64,000 nucleotides of DNA. Source: GCA-2683135 sp964507445 (lineage in GTDB: Bacteria; Planctomycetota; GCA-002687715). The stretch covers positions 1 to 64,000 of the forward strand of contig CAZDQF010000016.1 in the NCBI GenBank assembly GCA_964507445.1, in the 5' to 3' direction. Under the pieces are notes generated by a model. It was not told where the DNA came from. It searched no databases and saw nothing but the letters and a program-made list of their open reading frames with translations. This document shows, piece by piece, positions 9,301 through 18,600 of the stretch. The stretch's first letter is position 1; every line of letters starts with the position of its first letter. Position numbers and translations under genes: made by a program.

Positions 9301-10318
9301 CCCAGTAGTTGCGCGGCTCCTCTTCGATCCACTGAGCGCTCAGCTCCCGCAGCTTCTCCTGCTTGTCGGCCAGGTAGTAGAGCCGCGCCAGGTGGTAGTA
9401 CATGGAGTCCTGTCCCACGGCCTCCACGGCGGACTCCAACAGGGCGATCCCCTCGTCGTAGCGTTGGGTCACTTCGGAGACGTTGCGGATGAACTCCACC
9501 GCCTGCAGCCGGAAACCTCGCAGACGGGAGCGGCGCTCGGGCTCGACGATCTTGTCGGCGTCGATGCGGATGATCTCGACGCAGGCCTTCTTGACCTCGT
9601 CCAGATCGCCCCGTGCGTTGGCGAGCCTGGCGATCTCCAGGCGACTGGTGAAGGACTCCGGGTCCACGGCGGCGACCTGCTCGAGCGTCCCTTGCACGTC
9701 CTTGAGAGCGCGCCGTGCGGTGCCCAGGAGGTCGCGGAGGTTGGTCTCGTCGGTGAAGCCGTACCACTCGGAGAGCTGCTGGAACACGGTCTGGAAGGTG
9801 TCCAGGAAGGCCGCTTCTTCCGCGAAGATGATGCGGTCCACGTGGGGCATGGCGCGACGCTCCATGCCGTCCCCGAGGTGGCTGGCCAGCAGCTCCTTGA
9901 TCGCGTCCTTGGCCTTGCTCAGGCGCTCGGAGTCCACCAGGACCAGGGCCTCCAGCAGGTTCGGGTCCTGGGTGCCGCCGCGACGAGCCTGGGTGACGAG
10001 TTCACGGGCGCTCTCGAGGGAGTCCTGATCCAACAGGATGTCCACGGTCTGTCGGATCGCTCGCTGGGCGTACTCTGGATGATCGAGCAGGGGCGCGAGG
10101 GTCCGCTGCGCCTGCATCGGCCTGGCGGTCTGGAACAGGGAGACGCCGAGGTAGAACCGGACCTCCGGGTCCTCGGCGGCGTTGAGGGCCACCTGGAGGA
10201 GGTCTGCCGCCTCGGCGTATTTCCTCTGCCCGAACGCCGCTTTACCGTCGCCGGCGAAGTCGCCGCCGCAGCCGGTGAGGCACGCAGCGAGAGCGATCAG
10301 CAGCGCGAACCGTTGCAT
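6359..10318 (-). CDS. Giant TPR-repeat lipoprotein, PrsT-like
   Basis: 1319 residues. The N-terminus MQRFALLIALAACLTGC is a lipoprotein signal ending in LTGC (Cys17), so the mature protein is lipid-anchored. The rest is almost wholly helical tetratricopeptide repeats with recurring patterns such as YYLADKQEKL, AFLSQRRYAEARDQAQAAL and ALGTGRYDAGSKLL. Length, lipobox and repeat content resemble PrsT, the TPR lipoprotein found with PEP-CTERM/exosortase exopolysaccharide clusters; that is an inference from architecture and position. It converges on the deacetylase gene, so it has its own promoter in 10319-10544. A scaffold role in polysaccharide assembly or export is likely. A generic TPR lipoprotein is the alternative. 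Confidence 0.75.
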   Translation of the reverse strand: MQRFALLIALAACLTGCGGDFAGDGKAAFGQRKYAEAADLLQVALNAAEDPEVRFYLGVSLFQTARPMQAQRTLAPLLDHPEYAQRAIRQTVDILLDQDSLESARELVTQARRGGTQDPNLLEALVLVDSERLSKAKDAIKELLASHLGDGMERRAMPHVDRIIFAEEAAFLDTFQTVFQQLSEWYGFTDETNLRDLLGTARRALKDVQGTLEQVAAVDPESFTSRLEIARLANARGDLDEVKKACVEIIRIDADKIVEPERRSRLRGFRLQAVEFIRNVSEVTQRYDEGIALLESAVEAVGQDSMYYHLARLYYLADKQEKLRELSAQWIEEEPRNYWASFYHGWSLHSQGLYDDAIRYLTRALSAQPNNSAFNLVVGRCYERKREFGQALVYYARAGELSPRDVNIVFDQARIHEAIGDPQGARSILLRALEDRFRSRRSAEHLAIKQRLTDMYQKVGLGIESLDEARTLLDSDPNNPYIALRVAQLESAAGDWREAWKLVRKVESRFPELNDAWRVGAQIAMENAKWGFVHTQAEVLAQLEPNDSTIPWIRARAFLSQRRYAEARDQAQAALEKNPDALDVRLIQIDIELAERSWTKAATLAQSALKTHIDSEPLRLRLAEAYVGSKDWTKVASVLEPRMSDPDLTVATMATLSLALTKIDRKPEAIELLQRAHDLVPADDHRTRLRVCSLLYDAGDNGGVATYLQSLLDDLPDEASQLRPASVLLARTRHRNKNFLGVCDVLVQMRRANEKTAAYNLFMELASKVGAYGEVTSVFDLARAEARATARGLHAALRSQLTVGDWAGAQESLRLLEVAEEDRSPERLLAEARVALGTGRYDAGSKLLTALAGSKDPSERAAAYHVWLGFYLHKKQPAKAMGVLDQALVAAPDDARVRRLGGKAALLVSDVERGVTLLEESLKLNPKDLETRALLSAAYVARDRYPMALQVLEGVASPKINRIRTYVQALMDEEEPEGRPTMATYLSALRKGRFDDARAMLPRAHQVSRSWRPVLKRLATRLQKTPSAASRLGTVFARASVFALAEVLGAEAMQELHDLRQSDRTNELEISLFGADVLLRFNNSKAAAGVVAPFVAEGVDDPLVIYLAGHAAMLNAGAKNLQVIVDSQFSRRAMDPELARDFRDLALESKDLVLAFNMQKHIGQLSNRDNAIRAHMLIALNKRDTAAKVAAQLPVTFRARDPYLSFLAAYSDLVEGKPGAEDGMNLLLDEAATMDKIEPTFLLKALVRTGRLEQANDVATALMRVSPYDAYNYHELAEAVKDQPEAVHLHRRLAAAASFVDPRAKLRNTPRDLRATLDW

Positions 10319-10544
10319 GTTCCCGATCGTCCTCCGAATCCCTCGTTCTCCAGACCGATGGTCATGCCGCCCATACCTCTTGGCGGCGGTCCGTCCCTTC
10401 TCTGCTACTTCGGCCGCGGAGATGGTTCATCCACAGTAATAGTAACGATATGCGACGTGCCGCCGGAGCCAGGACGACGGTTCTGCCGGATCCTCCCGCC
10501 CCCCGGGGCTTGCGTCAACGATCCTGGGCAGATTCCCTGAGGGG

Positions 10545-11495
10545 GTGACGATTCTGGCCGCGGATCTCGGGGGCACCCATACCCGTGTCGTGATCGCCGA
10601 CGCCGACGGGCTGGTGTTGGGGAGGGGAGCGGCTCGGGCGGGGAATCCCGTGAGGGTGGGCGTGGAGCAGGCATCCCGGAACCTCCGCGTGGCCGCGAGC
10701 GACGCCCTCGACGCAGCGGGGCGTGCCGAGGTGACGGCGGCGGCGCTGGGCATGGCGGGCTTCTCGCACCCCCGGGCCGGGGCCGTGGTCTCCATGGCCA
10801 TGGAGTCCCTGTGTCTGCGGCCGCGGGTTCGGTTATTGACGGATGATCGCTCCGTGGCCATGAGGGCGGCGTTCGACGCGCCCCCCGGCCTCCTCATCAT
10901 GGCGGGAACAGGCAGCGGCGCGCTGGCCTGGGGAGAGGCGGGACAGGTGGCTCGCGGGGGGGCCGGCCCGGATGTGGGGGACCCGGGGAGCGGTCACGCC
11001 ATCGGCATGGCGGCCCTCCGCGGCCTGCTCACCGGAGCGGGGTCGTGGGCGTCATCGGACCTCGGAGTCCGGTTCCTCGACGCCCTGGCCTCCGCAGGGG
11101 TGTCCCCCGACGCGTCCATGACATGGACCTCGTCGGAGGTGGAGCGGCTCTGGAGAACTGACGGCGTGGACCCGTCGATTCTCTGCCCGCTGGTCCTGGA
11201 GGCGGCGGAAGAGGGGGATCTGCTGGCGCTCCGGATCATCGCTGAGGAGGGCGACGGGCTGACGACCCTCGCCGTTGATGCGGCTGCTGCGGCGGCATTG
11301 CCGAGGGGCGCACCGGTGGCCACGGTCGGCTCGGTGTTGTCTGAAGGGCCGTTGCGGGATCGGGTCCTCGCCGCGGTCTGCGCGGAGTCGGTCGGGTTGT
11401 GCCCCGGGCCCCATGTGGCCGATCCGGTGCGGGGGGCCGTGGCCCTGGCCGTGGAAGCTCTGGCCGCAGGAGGGACTGTCCCCCCCGGCTGGTAG
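10545..11495 (+). CDS. BadF/BadG-type ATPase, N-acetylglucosamine kinase-like
   Basis: 316 residues from a GTG start. The actin-like/hexokinase fold is shown by LAADLGGTHTRVV (phosphate-1 motif), AALGMAGFSHP, IMAGTGSGALAW and a GPDVGDPGSGHAIGMAA segment, which corresponds to the conserved glycine-rich block of GlcNAc kinases. It probably phosphorylates an amino sugar such as N-acetylglucosamine in the cytoplasm, feeding salvage or nucleotide-sugar supply. It is only 10 bases before the MrfA-like helicase gene and may share its transcript, though the functions do not obviously connect. The BadF family also contains activases, so the substrate is uncertain. Confidence 0.75.
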   Translation: MTILAADLGGTHTRVVIADADGLVLGRGAARAGNPVRVGVEQASRNLRVAASDALDAAGRAEVTAAALGMAGFSHPRAGAVVSMAMESLCLRPRVRLLTDDRSVAMRAAFDAPPGLLIMAGTGSGALAWGEAGQVARGGAGPDVGDPGSGHAIGMAALRGLLTGAGSWASSDLGVRFLDALASAGVSPDASMTWTSSEVERLWRTDGVDPSILCPLVLEAAEEGDLLALRIIAEEGDGLTTLAVDAAAAAALPRGAPVATVGSVLSEGPLRDRVLAAVCAESVGLCPGPHVADPVRGAVALAVEALAAGGTVPPGW

Positions 11496-11505
11496 CGTCG
11501 CCGGC

Positions 11506-13860
11506 ATGCTGGAGAGATTTCTTTCGTCGCTGCGTAACGGAGCCGAGCACGCCGAGGGCGTGTCGGCGTGGCATGTAGATGAGGCGCGGTCCGCTCGGCA
11601 CGAAGACTGGCCGTCCGGGTGCGCTCCCGAGCTTCTGGAGGTGCTTGATCGACGGGGTATCCGCCGGCCCTTCACGCACCAGGCCCAGGCCGCTGAGTCC
11701 GTGCTGGCCGGCCGCCACACCTGCGTGGTCACCCCGACGGCCTCCGGGAAGAGCCTCTGCTACAACCTCCCCATCCTCTCTTCCATGATCGCTTCCGAGG
11801 AGGGTGATCCAGAGCGCCCCACGGCCCTCTACCTGTTCCCCACCAAGGCCCTCTCCCAGGATCAGGTGGCGGAGCTCAACGACCTGGTGGAGGCCCTCGC
11901 CCGGGGGCCCCGCGGAGGGCCGGTGGGCGCCTGGACCTACGACGGGGACACCCCCGGTGACCTGCGGACCATCCTGCGGGAGAAGGGCGATGTCATCGTC
12001 ACCAATCCCTACATGCTGCACGTCGCCATCCTGCCGAATCACCTGCGCTGGCACCGGTTCTTTCGCAGGCTGCGCTACGTGGTCATCGATGAACTGCACG
12101 TCTACTCCGGGATCTACGGTTCCTCCGTCGCCAACGTGATCAGGCGTCTCAAGCGCGTCGCCCGTCATTACGGGAGTGAGCCGGTTTTCGTCGCTGCATC
12201 CGCCACCATCCCCAACCCAGGACAGCACTTTGAGAACCTGGTGGAAGAGACCGCGACGGTGGTGGACGAGAACGGCGCGCCGCGAGCCGAGCGTCATCAC
12301 GTGCTCTACAATCCACCGCTGGTGAATCCCGCGCTGGGACTTCGTGAACGGGCCGTGGACACGGTCCGCGGGCTCGCCCGGGAGCTCCTGCGGCTGAAGA
12401 TCCCGTCCATCGTCTTCGGGCGATCCCGGACCACGGTGGAGGTCCTGACCAAGTACCTGAAGGACGCGGCGCTGGAGTCGGGGCTGTCTCCGGAGACCGT
12501 GGTGGGGTACCGCGGAGGGTACCTCCCGGACCTGCGTCGCCGCATCGAAGCGGGCCTGCGAGCCGGAGACATCGCCATGGTCTGCGCCACCAACGCCCTG
12601 GAATTGGGGGTGGACATCGGCTCCCTGGATGCGGTGGTGATGTGTGGGTACCCGGGCACCGTCTCCAGCTATCACCAGCAAGCTGGCCGGGCGGGCCGGC
12701 GATCGGGGCAGTCCCTCGCGCTGATGGTGGCGACCTCTCAGCCGTTGGACCAATACGTCCTCCAGCGTCCCGACTTCGTGTTCGGAGGCTCCGGCGGCAC
12801 GGCAGTGATCGACTCGGACAACCTGGTCCTCGCGACCCACCATCTGAAGTGCGGCGCGTTTGAGTTGCCGTTCACCGTGGGCGATCAGTTCGGCGGGTTT
12901 CCGCACGCGGCGGAGTTGTTGGATGTGCTGGCCCAGCCCCAGGGGGTGCTGCTGCAGAAGGCCGGGCGCTACCACTGGATGGATCAGGCCTACCCCGCGG
13001 AGGAGGTGAGCCTGAACGCGCTCGAGTCCGATACGTTCGTGGTGCTGGAGGAGGGGGTCAGGGACCCGACCCTGGGGCAATCCGCGAGCGCGGGCCGGGC
13101 TCGCAGCCTGGGCCATGTGGACAGACCCCAGGCGTTGACCACCCTGCATCGCGGCGCCATCTACCAGCATCAAGGGGTGCAGTACCAGATCACGGAGCTC
13201 GACTGGCCCGGGCGGAGAGCCTACGCCAAGCGGGTGGACGTGGACTGGTACACGGAGGCGGAGACCGAGACCGAGATCCAGGTGCTGCAGGAAGACGGAG
13301 AGGTCGCCACCACCCTGTCCCGACAAGGCCACGGTGATGTCCATGTGACGACCCTGGCGACCCTGTTCAAGCGCATCCGGTTCTACACCAACGAGAATGT
13401 GGAGACCGGTCCCATAGACCTGCCGCCGGAGGAGATGGACACCACCGCGTTGTGGGTGGTCGTGGAGAAGGAGCTGGAGCAGCAGGTCCGACTCAACGAA
13501 GGGACCCGCGCTGGTGCCGTGGGCGGGCTGGCCCATCTCCTGCGAGGGGTGGCGCCCCTGTTCGTGCGCATGGGAGGCGGCGCCCTGCGGGCCCGTGGCT
13601 TCGCATGTCATCCGCACTGGGAGCGTCCCGTGGCGATGCTGTATGAGGGGGTCCCCGGGGGGGTGGGGCTGGCGGAGTCCCTCTTCGCGGTCCGGGAGGA
13701 GCTGCTCCGTGCCGCCCTGGAGGTCCTGGAGGCGTGTCCGTGCCGCGGAGGGTGTCCGGGGTGCATCGGGCTCGCCCGAGATCGCGGTCCTGAGGCGCGT
13801 CGGGCGACGGAGGATATCTTGCGATCCCTGCTCTCTCCGGAGCCCGCCCCATGCGGCTGA
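11506..13860 (+). CDS. mrfA: MrfA/YprA-type DEXH helicase with C-terminal four-Cys DUF1998 domain
   Basis: 784 residues. Motif I is TPTASGKS (76-83), the DEXH box is DELH at 195-198, and helicase domain 2 carries ATNALELGVDIGSLDAVV and QQAGRAGRRSGQS. The C-terminal DUF1998 region ends with four cysteines in CPCRGGCPGC (744-753), which bind a metal in MrfA. In Bacillus, MrfA works with the exonuclease MrfB to repair mitomycin-C lesions independently of UvrABC. The next gene overlaps this one by 10 bases and encodes an MrfB-like nuclease, so the pair appears conserved and translationally coupled. The start ATG 11506 is chosen because upstream codons belong to the previous gene in another frame. 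Confidence 0.9.
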   Translation: MLERFLSSLRNGAEHAEGVSAWHVDEARSARHEDWPSGCAPELLEVLDRRGIRRPFTHQAQAAESVLAGRHTCVVTPTASGKSLCYNLPILSSMIASEEGDPERPTALYLFPTKALSQDQVAELNDLVEALARGPRGGPVGAWTYDGDTPGDLRTILREKGDVIVTNPYMLHVAILPNHLRWHRFFRRLRYVVIDELHVYSGIYGSSVANVIRRLKRVARHYGSEPVFVAASATIPNPGQHFENLVEETATVVDENGAPRAERHHVLYNPPLVNPALGLRERAVDTVRGLARELLRLKIPSIVFGRSRTTVEVLTKYLKDAALESGLSPETVVGYRGGYLPDLRRRIEAGLRAGDIAMVCATNALELGVDIGSLDAVVMCGYPGTVSSYHQQAGRAGRRSGQSLALMVATSQPLDQYVLQRPDFVFGGSGGTAVIDSDNLVLATHHLKCGAFELPFTVGDQFGGFPHAAELLDVLAQPQGVLLQKAGRYHWMDQAYPAEEVSLNALESDTFVVLEEGVRDPTLGQSASAGRARSLGHVDRPQALTTLHRGAIYQHQGVQYQITELDWPGRRAYAKRVDVDWYTEAETETEIQVLQEDGEVATTLSRQGHGDVHVTTLATLFKRIRFYTNENVETGPIDLPPEEMDTTALWVVVEKELEQQVRLNEGTRAGAVGGLAHLLRGVAPLFVRMGGGALRARGFACHPHWERPVAMLYEGVPGGVGLAESLFAVREELLRAALEVLEACPCRGGCPGCIGLARDRGPEARRATEDILRSLLSPEPAPCG

Positions 13861-15107
13861 CCCTCGGGCAAAGGCTGAGCCGATTGGGTCTCACCCGGGA
13901 CCCGGGCGGATTGGGCGGGGCCGTTCCGCCCCCCCGGAGCCCGGACCCGGTGCCGGGGGAGGAGGTGGTGACGCCCTCCGGGCGGTGTGTGGTGCGGACG
14001 GTCCGCTTCCCCCTGGACTATCGCCACGGCGACGGTCGCCTGGCGGATGCTCGAGCGGTTCCGTCGGGTGACGTGGCGGCGGCCGCCGGTATGGAGCGGC
14101 GCGACGCCTTGCGGGCGGAAGGCCTCCTCTATCTCGATACGGAGACCACGAGCCTGTCCGGTGGAGCAGGGGTGCTGGTGTTCCTCGTGGGGGTGGGGCG
14201 ATTCGAAGCGGACGCCTTCGTCGTGCGGCAGCTGTTCATGCGCGATCCTTCGGAAGAACCGGCCATGCTGGACGAGCTGGAAGGCCTGCTGAGGGAGGCT
14301 GACGGGGTCGTATCGTTCTGCGGGCGGACCTTCGACGCACCCAGGGTGCGGGATCGGTTCCTCTTTCAGGATCGACCGGAGCAGGAAGGGGCGCTGCGCG
14401 AGCTGCCTCACCTGGATCTCCACCCGCCGTCCCGTCGCCTCTTCGGGCACCGCCTGCCGGACAACCGCCTGCGGACGTTGGAGGAATCGGAGCTGGGCTT
14501 CACGCGCTCGGACGATCTCCCCGGCTCGGAGTGCCCGGAGGCCTACTTCGCCTATCAGCGCGGGGTCAGCAACCGCATCCCCGAGATCATGGAGCACAAC
14601 CTGCACGATGTGCTCAGCCTGGTGATGCTGGAGGCTCGTCTCGCCAGTTGCTACGTCACTCCGGATGATGCCGGCGCGTGTCTCGCCGCCGGGGTCATCG
14701 CGTTCGAGGGGGGAGACCTGAATCGGGCTCGCGTGCACCTGGTGCGCGCCGCACGGGACCTGCCGCCCCTTCGTGACCACCTGCCGCCGGCGCTGATCCT
14801 GCGCGCCGTTCGGGGGCTTCGGCGACTGGGAGAATCAGCGGCGGCGTGCCTGCTGTTGCAGCGAACGGCGGCGTGCTGGCCCCGGGACCACCGCGTGCTG
14901 GAGAGCCTGGCGGTCTTGCATGAGCGAGATCTCGGAGACCTGGAGGCGGCGCTTTGTGTCGCTGAGCGAGCGTTGCTGGTGACCGTGGAGTCGTTGCGAC
15001 GGGCAGGTTGGTTGCGACGCCATCGACGATTGCGGCGGCGGTTGGAGCGCGGTGTGCGAGAGGCGGACGGTCAGCGGGGGCGGCGTATGGCCCGCTCGCT
15101 CTCGTAG
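13851..15107 (+). CDS. mrfB: MrfB/YprB-type RNase H-like 3'-5' exonuclease
   Basis: 418 residues. The DEDD exonuclease signature is visible: LYLDTETTSL (Asp96, Glu98), SFCGRTFDAPRVRDRF (about 158-173) and EHNLHDVLSLVML (about 244-256). The C-terminal ~130 residues are helical and TPR-like, as in YprB. The gene starts inside the end of the helicase gene, which supports a coupled MrfA-MrfB repair module in which the helicase opens DNA at the lesion and the nuclease degrades the damaged strand. At its 3' end it overlaps the convergent purN by 37 bases. Confidence 0.85.
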   Translation: MRLTLGQRLSRLGLTRDPGGLGGAVPPPRSPDPVPGEEVVTPSGRCVVRTVRFPLDYRHGDGRLADARAVPSGDVAAAAGMERRDALRAEGLLYLDTETTSLSGGAGVLVFLVGVGRFEADAFVVRQLFMRDPSEEPAMLDELEGLLREADGVVSFCGRTFDAPRVRDRFLFQDRPEQEGALRELPHLDLHPPSRRLFGHRLPDNRLRTLEESELGFTRSDDLPGSECPEAYFAYQRGVSNRIPEIMEHNLHDVLSLVMLEARLASCYVTPDDAGACLAAGVIAFEGGDLNRARVHLVRAARDLPPLRDHLPPALILRAVRGLRRLGESAAACLLLQRTAACWPRDHRVLESLAVLHERDLGDLEAALCVAERALLVTVESLRRAGWLRRHRRLRRRLERGVREADGQRGRRMARSLS

Positions 15108-15658
15108 ACGACCTCGCCGTTGGCCACGAGGGCGACACACTCGGGGAGGAGCTCGCGTTCCTTCTCGAACACCCTGGCGGCGAGAGTGTCTGGTCCGTCG
15201 TCCCAGTGAACAGGGACCGACCGCTGGCCGATGATCGGGCCCTGGTCGTAGTCGTCGGTGACGAAGTGGACCGTGCAACCGGAGACGCGCATCCCGGACT
15301 CCAGCACAGCCTCGTGGACATGATGGCCGTACATCCCCTTGCCGCCGAACAGGGGCAACAGGGATGGGTGGATGTTGATGGTGCGTCCCACGTAGCGGTC
15401 AGGGATGGGCCAGCGGCGGAGGAACCCGGCCATGATCACCAGCTGGACCCCCGCGTCGTCCAGGGCGGTGGTGATGTCCTTGGACTTGAGGACGAGCGAG
15501 GGGACGCCGAAGTCCGCGGCGTGTTGCAGGGCCGCGACCCCGGCGGTTGAGGAGATCACCAGCACGGTCTCGGTGGGGAGCTCACCCTGCTGCTCCCGAC
15601 GCAGCAGATTCGCCAGGGATCGACCGCTCCCGGAAACGAGCACTGCGGTGCGCGTCAT
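15071..15658 (-). CDS. purN: Phosphoribosylglycinamide formyltransferase
   Basis: 195 residues. The GART fold is shown by AVLVSGSGRSLANLL at the N-terminus, the catalytic Asn and His in INIHPSLLPLF, and the catalytic Asp region in FVTDDYDQGPIIGQ. It transfers a formyl group from 10-formyltetrahydrofolate to GAR, the third step of purine synthesis. Its ATG overlaps the ileS stop as ATGA, so it is translated as the last gene of the ileS operon. The 3' end runs 37 bases into the convergent mrfB-like gene. Length is normal for the family. Confidence 0.93.
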   Translation of the reverse strand: MTRTAVLVSGSGRSLANLLRREQQGELPTETVLVISSTAGVAALQHAADFGVPSLVLKSKDITTALDDAGVQLVIMAGFLRRWPIPDRYVGRTINIHPSLLPLFGGKGMYGHHVHEAVLESGMRVSGCTVHFVTDDYDQGPIIGQRSVPVHWDDGPDTLAARVFEKERELLPECVALVANGEVVYESERAIRRPR

Positions 15659-18600
15659 GCCGGCTGCACCGCGATCACCACCTCCAGATCGTCGATGGCG
15701 AAGGTCTCGCCCTCGAGGCCCTCGTTGATGACCAGCTCCGTGGCCAGGACCTCCGCCTTGATGTGCTCGCCATGGTCACGAGCGGCGGTGAGGATGTCCG
15801 TCGAGCCGTGCAGGCTCAGGGTGACCCGTTGGGTGACCTCGAAGCCCGACTTCTTCCGCAGATTCTGCACGCGGTTGATGATCTCGCGAGCGTAGCCTTC
15901 CAGCCGCAGCTCGTCGGTGATCTCGATGTCGAGGGCTGCCATGTATCCGCCCTCGGCGGCGACGGCGAAGCCCTCTCGCCCGCTCCTGTCCACCAGCAGC
16001 GAGTCCCCGTCCAGGGTCACCGTCTCACCGTCCACATCCAACGTCACGGAGCCGGTGGTCTCGAACGTTGCGATGGCCTGGTCATCCAGCTGCTGGAGCT
16101 GGCCTCGGATCTTGCCCAGCTGCTTGCCGAAGCGGGGTCCGAGCACCGGCAGGTTCGGCTTCACCGAGACCGTGCAGTACTCGCCGCTCCGTTCCGCCAC
16201 GATGACCTCCTTCACGTTGAGCTCGCTACGAACCTCCGCGCCGAGGGCGTCGTCCAGCATGCCGGCGAGGGCTTCCTGATCCGGGCCGCAGGCGACCAGG
16301 CGGGGGAGGGGTCTCCGCACGCCGATGCGCGCCTTCTCCCTGGCTGCGCGGCCAAGGCGGACGACCTCCAACACGGCCGCCATCTGCCGCTCCAGCCGTT
16401 CGTCGATCAACTCGGGGTTCACCTCCGGCAGGTCTCCCAGGTGCACCGACCCGGCGTCATCCTGCGCTGGGTGGAGGGCGAGGAAGAGGGCGTCCGCCGA
16501 CATGGGGGCGATGGGGGCGAGGAGGTAGGAGACCGTCTCCAGGGCCCGGTAGAGGGCGTGATAGGCGGCGTTCTTGTCCGCGGAGTCGGTGCTCTTCCAG
16601 AACCTCGCCCGGTTACGGCGGATGTACCAGTTGGAGAGCTCGGTGTCGATGAACCGTCCCAGCATCCGCGTAGCACGGCGCGGGTCGTAGCCGTCCATGG
16701 CCGCGCGGAACTCGCCGATGAGGGACTGGGTGCGGGAGAGGAGCCAGCGGTCCATGGCGGAGTAGGCCTGAGGGGCGGCGTCCGCCGCGCTGGGAGTCCA
16801 CCCGTCCACCGCCGCGTAGGTGGCGAAGAAGTTGTAGGAGGGCCACAAGGTGCCGAACACCTTGCGCGCGACCTCCGCCACGCCGTCCGGATCGAAGGAC
16901 TTGGGGAGCCACGGGTCGGACCCGGAGAGCAGGTACCAACGGAGCGGGTCCGCGCCGTACTGGTCGATGACGCTCCAGGGGCTGACGGTGTTGCCCACGG
17001 ACTTGGACATCTTCTTGCCGTGCTTGTCCAGCACCAGGCCGTTCACGATCACGTTGCGGTAGGGGACCTCATCGAAGAGCAGGGTCCCGATGGCGAGCAT
17101 GCTGTAGAACCAACCGCGCGTCTGGTCCAGACCCTCGCAGATGAAGTCCGCGGGGTAGGAGCTCTTGAACAACTCCTCGTTCTCGAACGGGAAGTGGCGC
17201 TGCGCGAACGGCATGGCGCCGGAGTCGAACCAGCAGTCGATGACGTCGGGCACGCGCCGGTAGGTGCCGGGCTCGCCGTGCTTCTTCCAGGTGACGTGAT
17301 CGATCCACGGCTTGTGGACCCTCAGGTGTTCGCTGAGCGTCGCGTCGGCGTTGCGCGCCGCTTCGAACCGGGAGAACGCGTTCGGGTTGCGCTCAAGGAT
17401 CTCCGCCACCGAGCCGACGCAGTCCACGGCGCCGGTCTCGTCGTTGATCCAGATGGGCAGGGGGGTGCCCCAGAAGCGCTCCCGCGACAGGGCCCAGTCG
17501 ACGTTGTTGCGCAGGAAATCGCCGAACCGGCCTTCCTTGATGTTGTCCGGGCACCAGTTGACGGTGCGGTTCAATTCGACCAGCCGGTCCTTCACCGCGG
17601 TCGTCTTGACGAACCAGGACTTGCGCGCGTACTGGATCAACGGGTCCTCGTTGGCCCTCCAGCAGAACGGGTAGTCGTGGGTGTAGCGCGCCTGCGCGAA
17701 GAGCAGCCCGCGCTCCTTGAGGTCCGCGATGATCTGCTTGTCCGCGTCCTTGATGTAGGCGCCCGCGAGGTCGCCACACTCGGGGGACATGGTGCCGTCC
17801 GGCTCGACCAGCTGGAGGAAGCCGACGCCCTTCTCGCGGCAGACCCGTGTGTCGTCTTCGCCGAAGCCCGGGGCCAGGTGCACGATCCCTGTCCCGCTGT
17901 CGGTGGTGACGAAGTCACCGGCTACCACCACGTGGGCGTGACCGCCCTCAGGTGTCCGGTAGTCGAAGAGGGGCTCGTAGTTCCAGCCGACGAGCTGGGC
18001 CCCCTTGATGGTGTCGAGGATGGTGTATTCGCGATCCGACAGCACCTTCTCCGCCAGGTCCGCGGCCACCACGACGACCTCGGGCCCGAGGTCACAGGCC
18101 ACGTACTCGAGGTCCGCTCCCACGGCGAGGGCGCAGTTGCTCGGGAGGGTCCAAGGGGTGGTGGTCCATGCCAGGAGGGAGGCGGGCTTGTCGAAGCCGC
18201 GGTCCTCTGCGATCCGGAACCTCGCGGTCACCGACGGGTCCTGCACCTCTCGGTATCCGAGGCCGACCTCCGCGGATGACAGGGCGGTGCCGCCCTGCGG
18301 CCACCACCAGATGACCTTGTGCCCCTCGTAGAGCAGCCCCTTGTCGAACAGCTCCCGGAGCGCCCACCACACGGACTCAACGAACGACTCGTGGTAGGTG
18401 ACGTAGGCGGACTTCAGGTCGAGCCAGTAGCCGATGCGGTCGGTGAGCTGCTCCCACTCCTCCACGTACTTGAACACCGACTCGATGCACTCGCGGGTGA
18501 ACTTCTCCACGCCGTGCTCGCGGATGGCGTCCTTGCCGTGGATCCCCAGGGTCTTCTCGACCTCGACCTCCACGGGGAGTCCGTGGGTGTCCCAGCCCGC

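Noticed and set aside
15547..18279. 910-residue plus-strand open frame
   Set aside because: It is the complementary reading of ileS, which has clear synthetase motifs on the minus strand.
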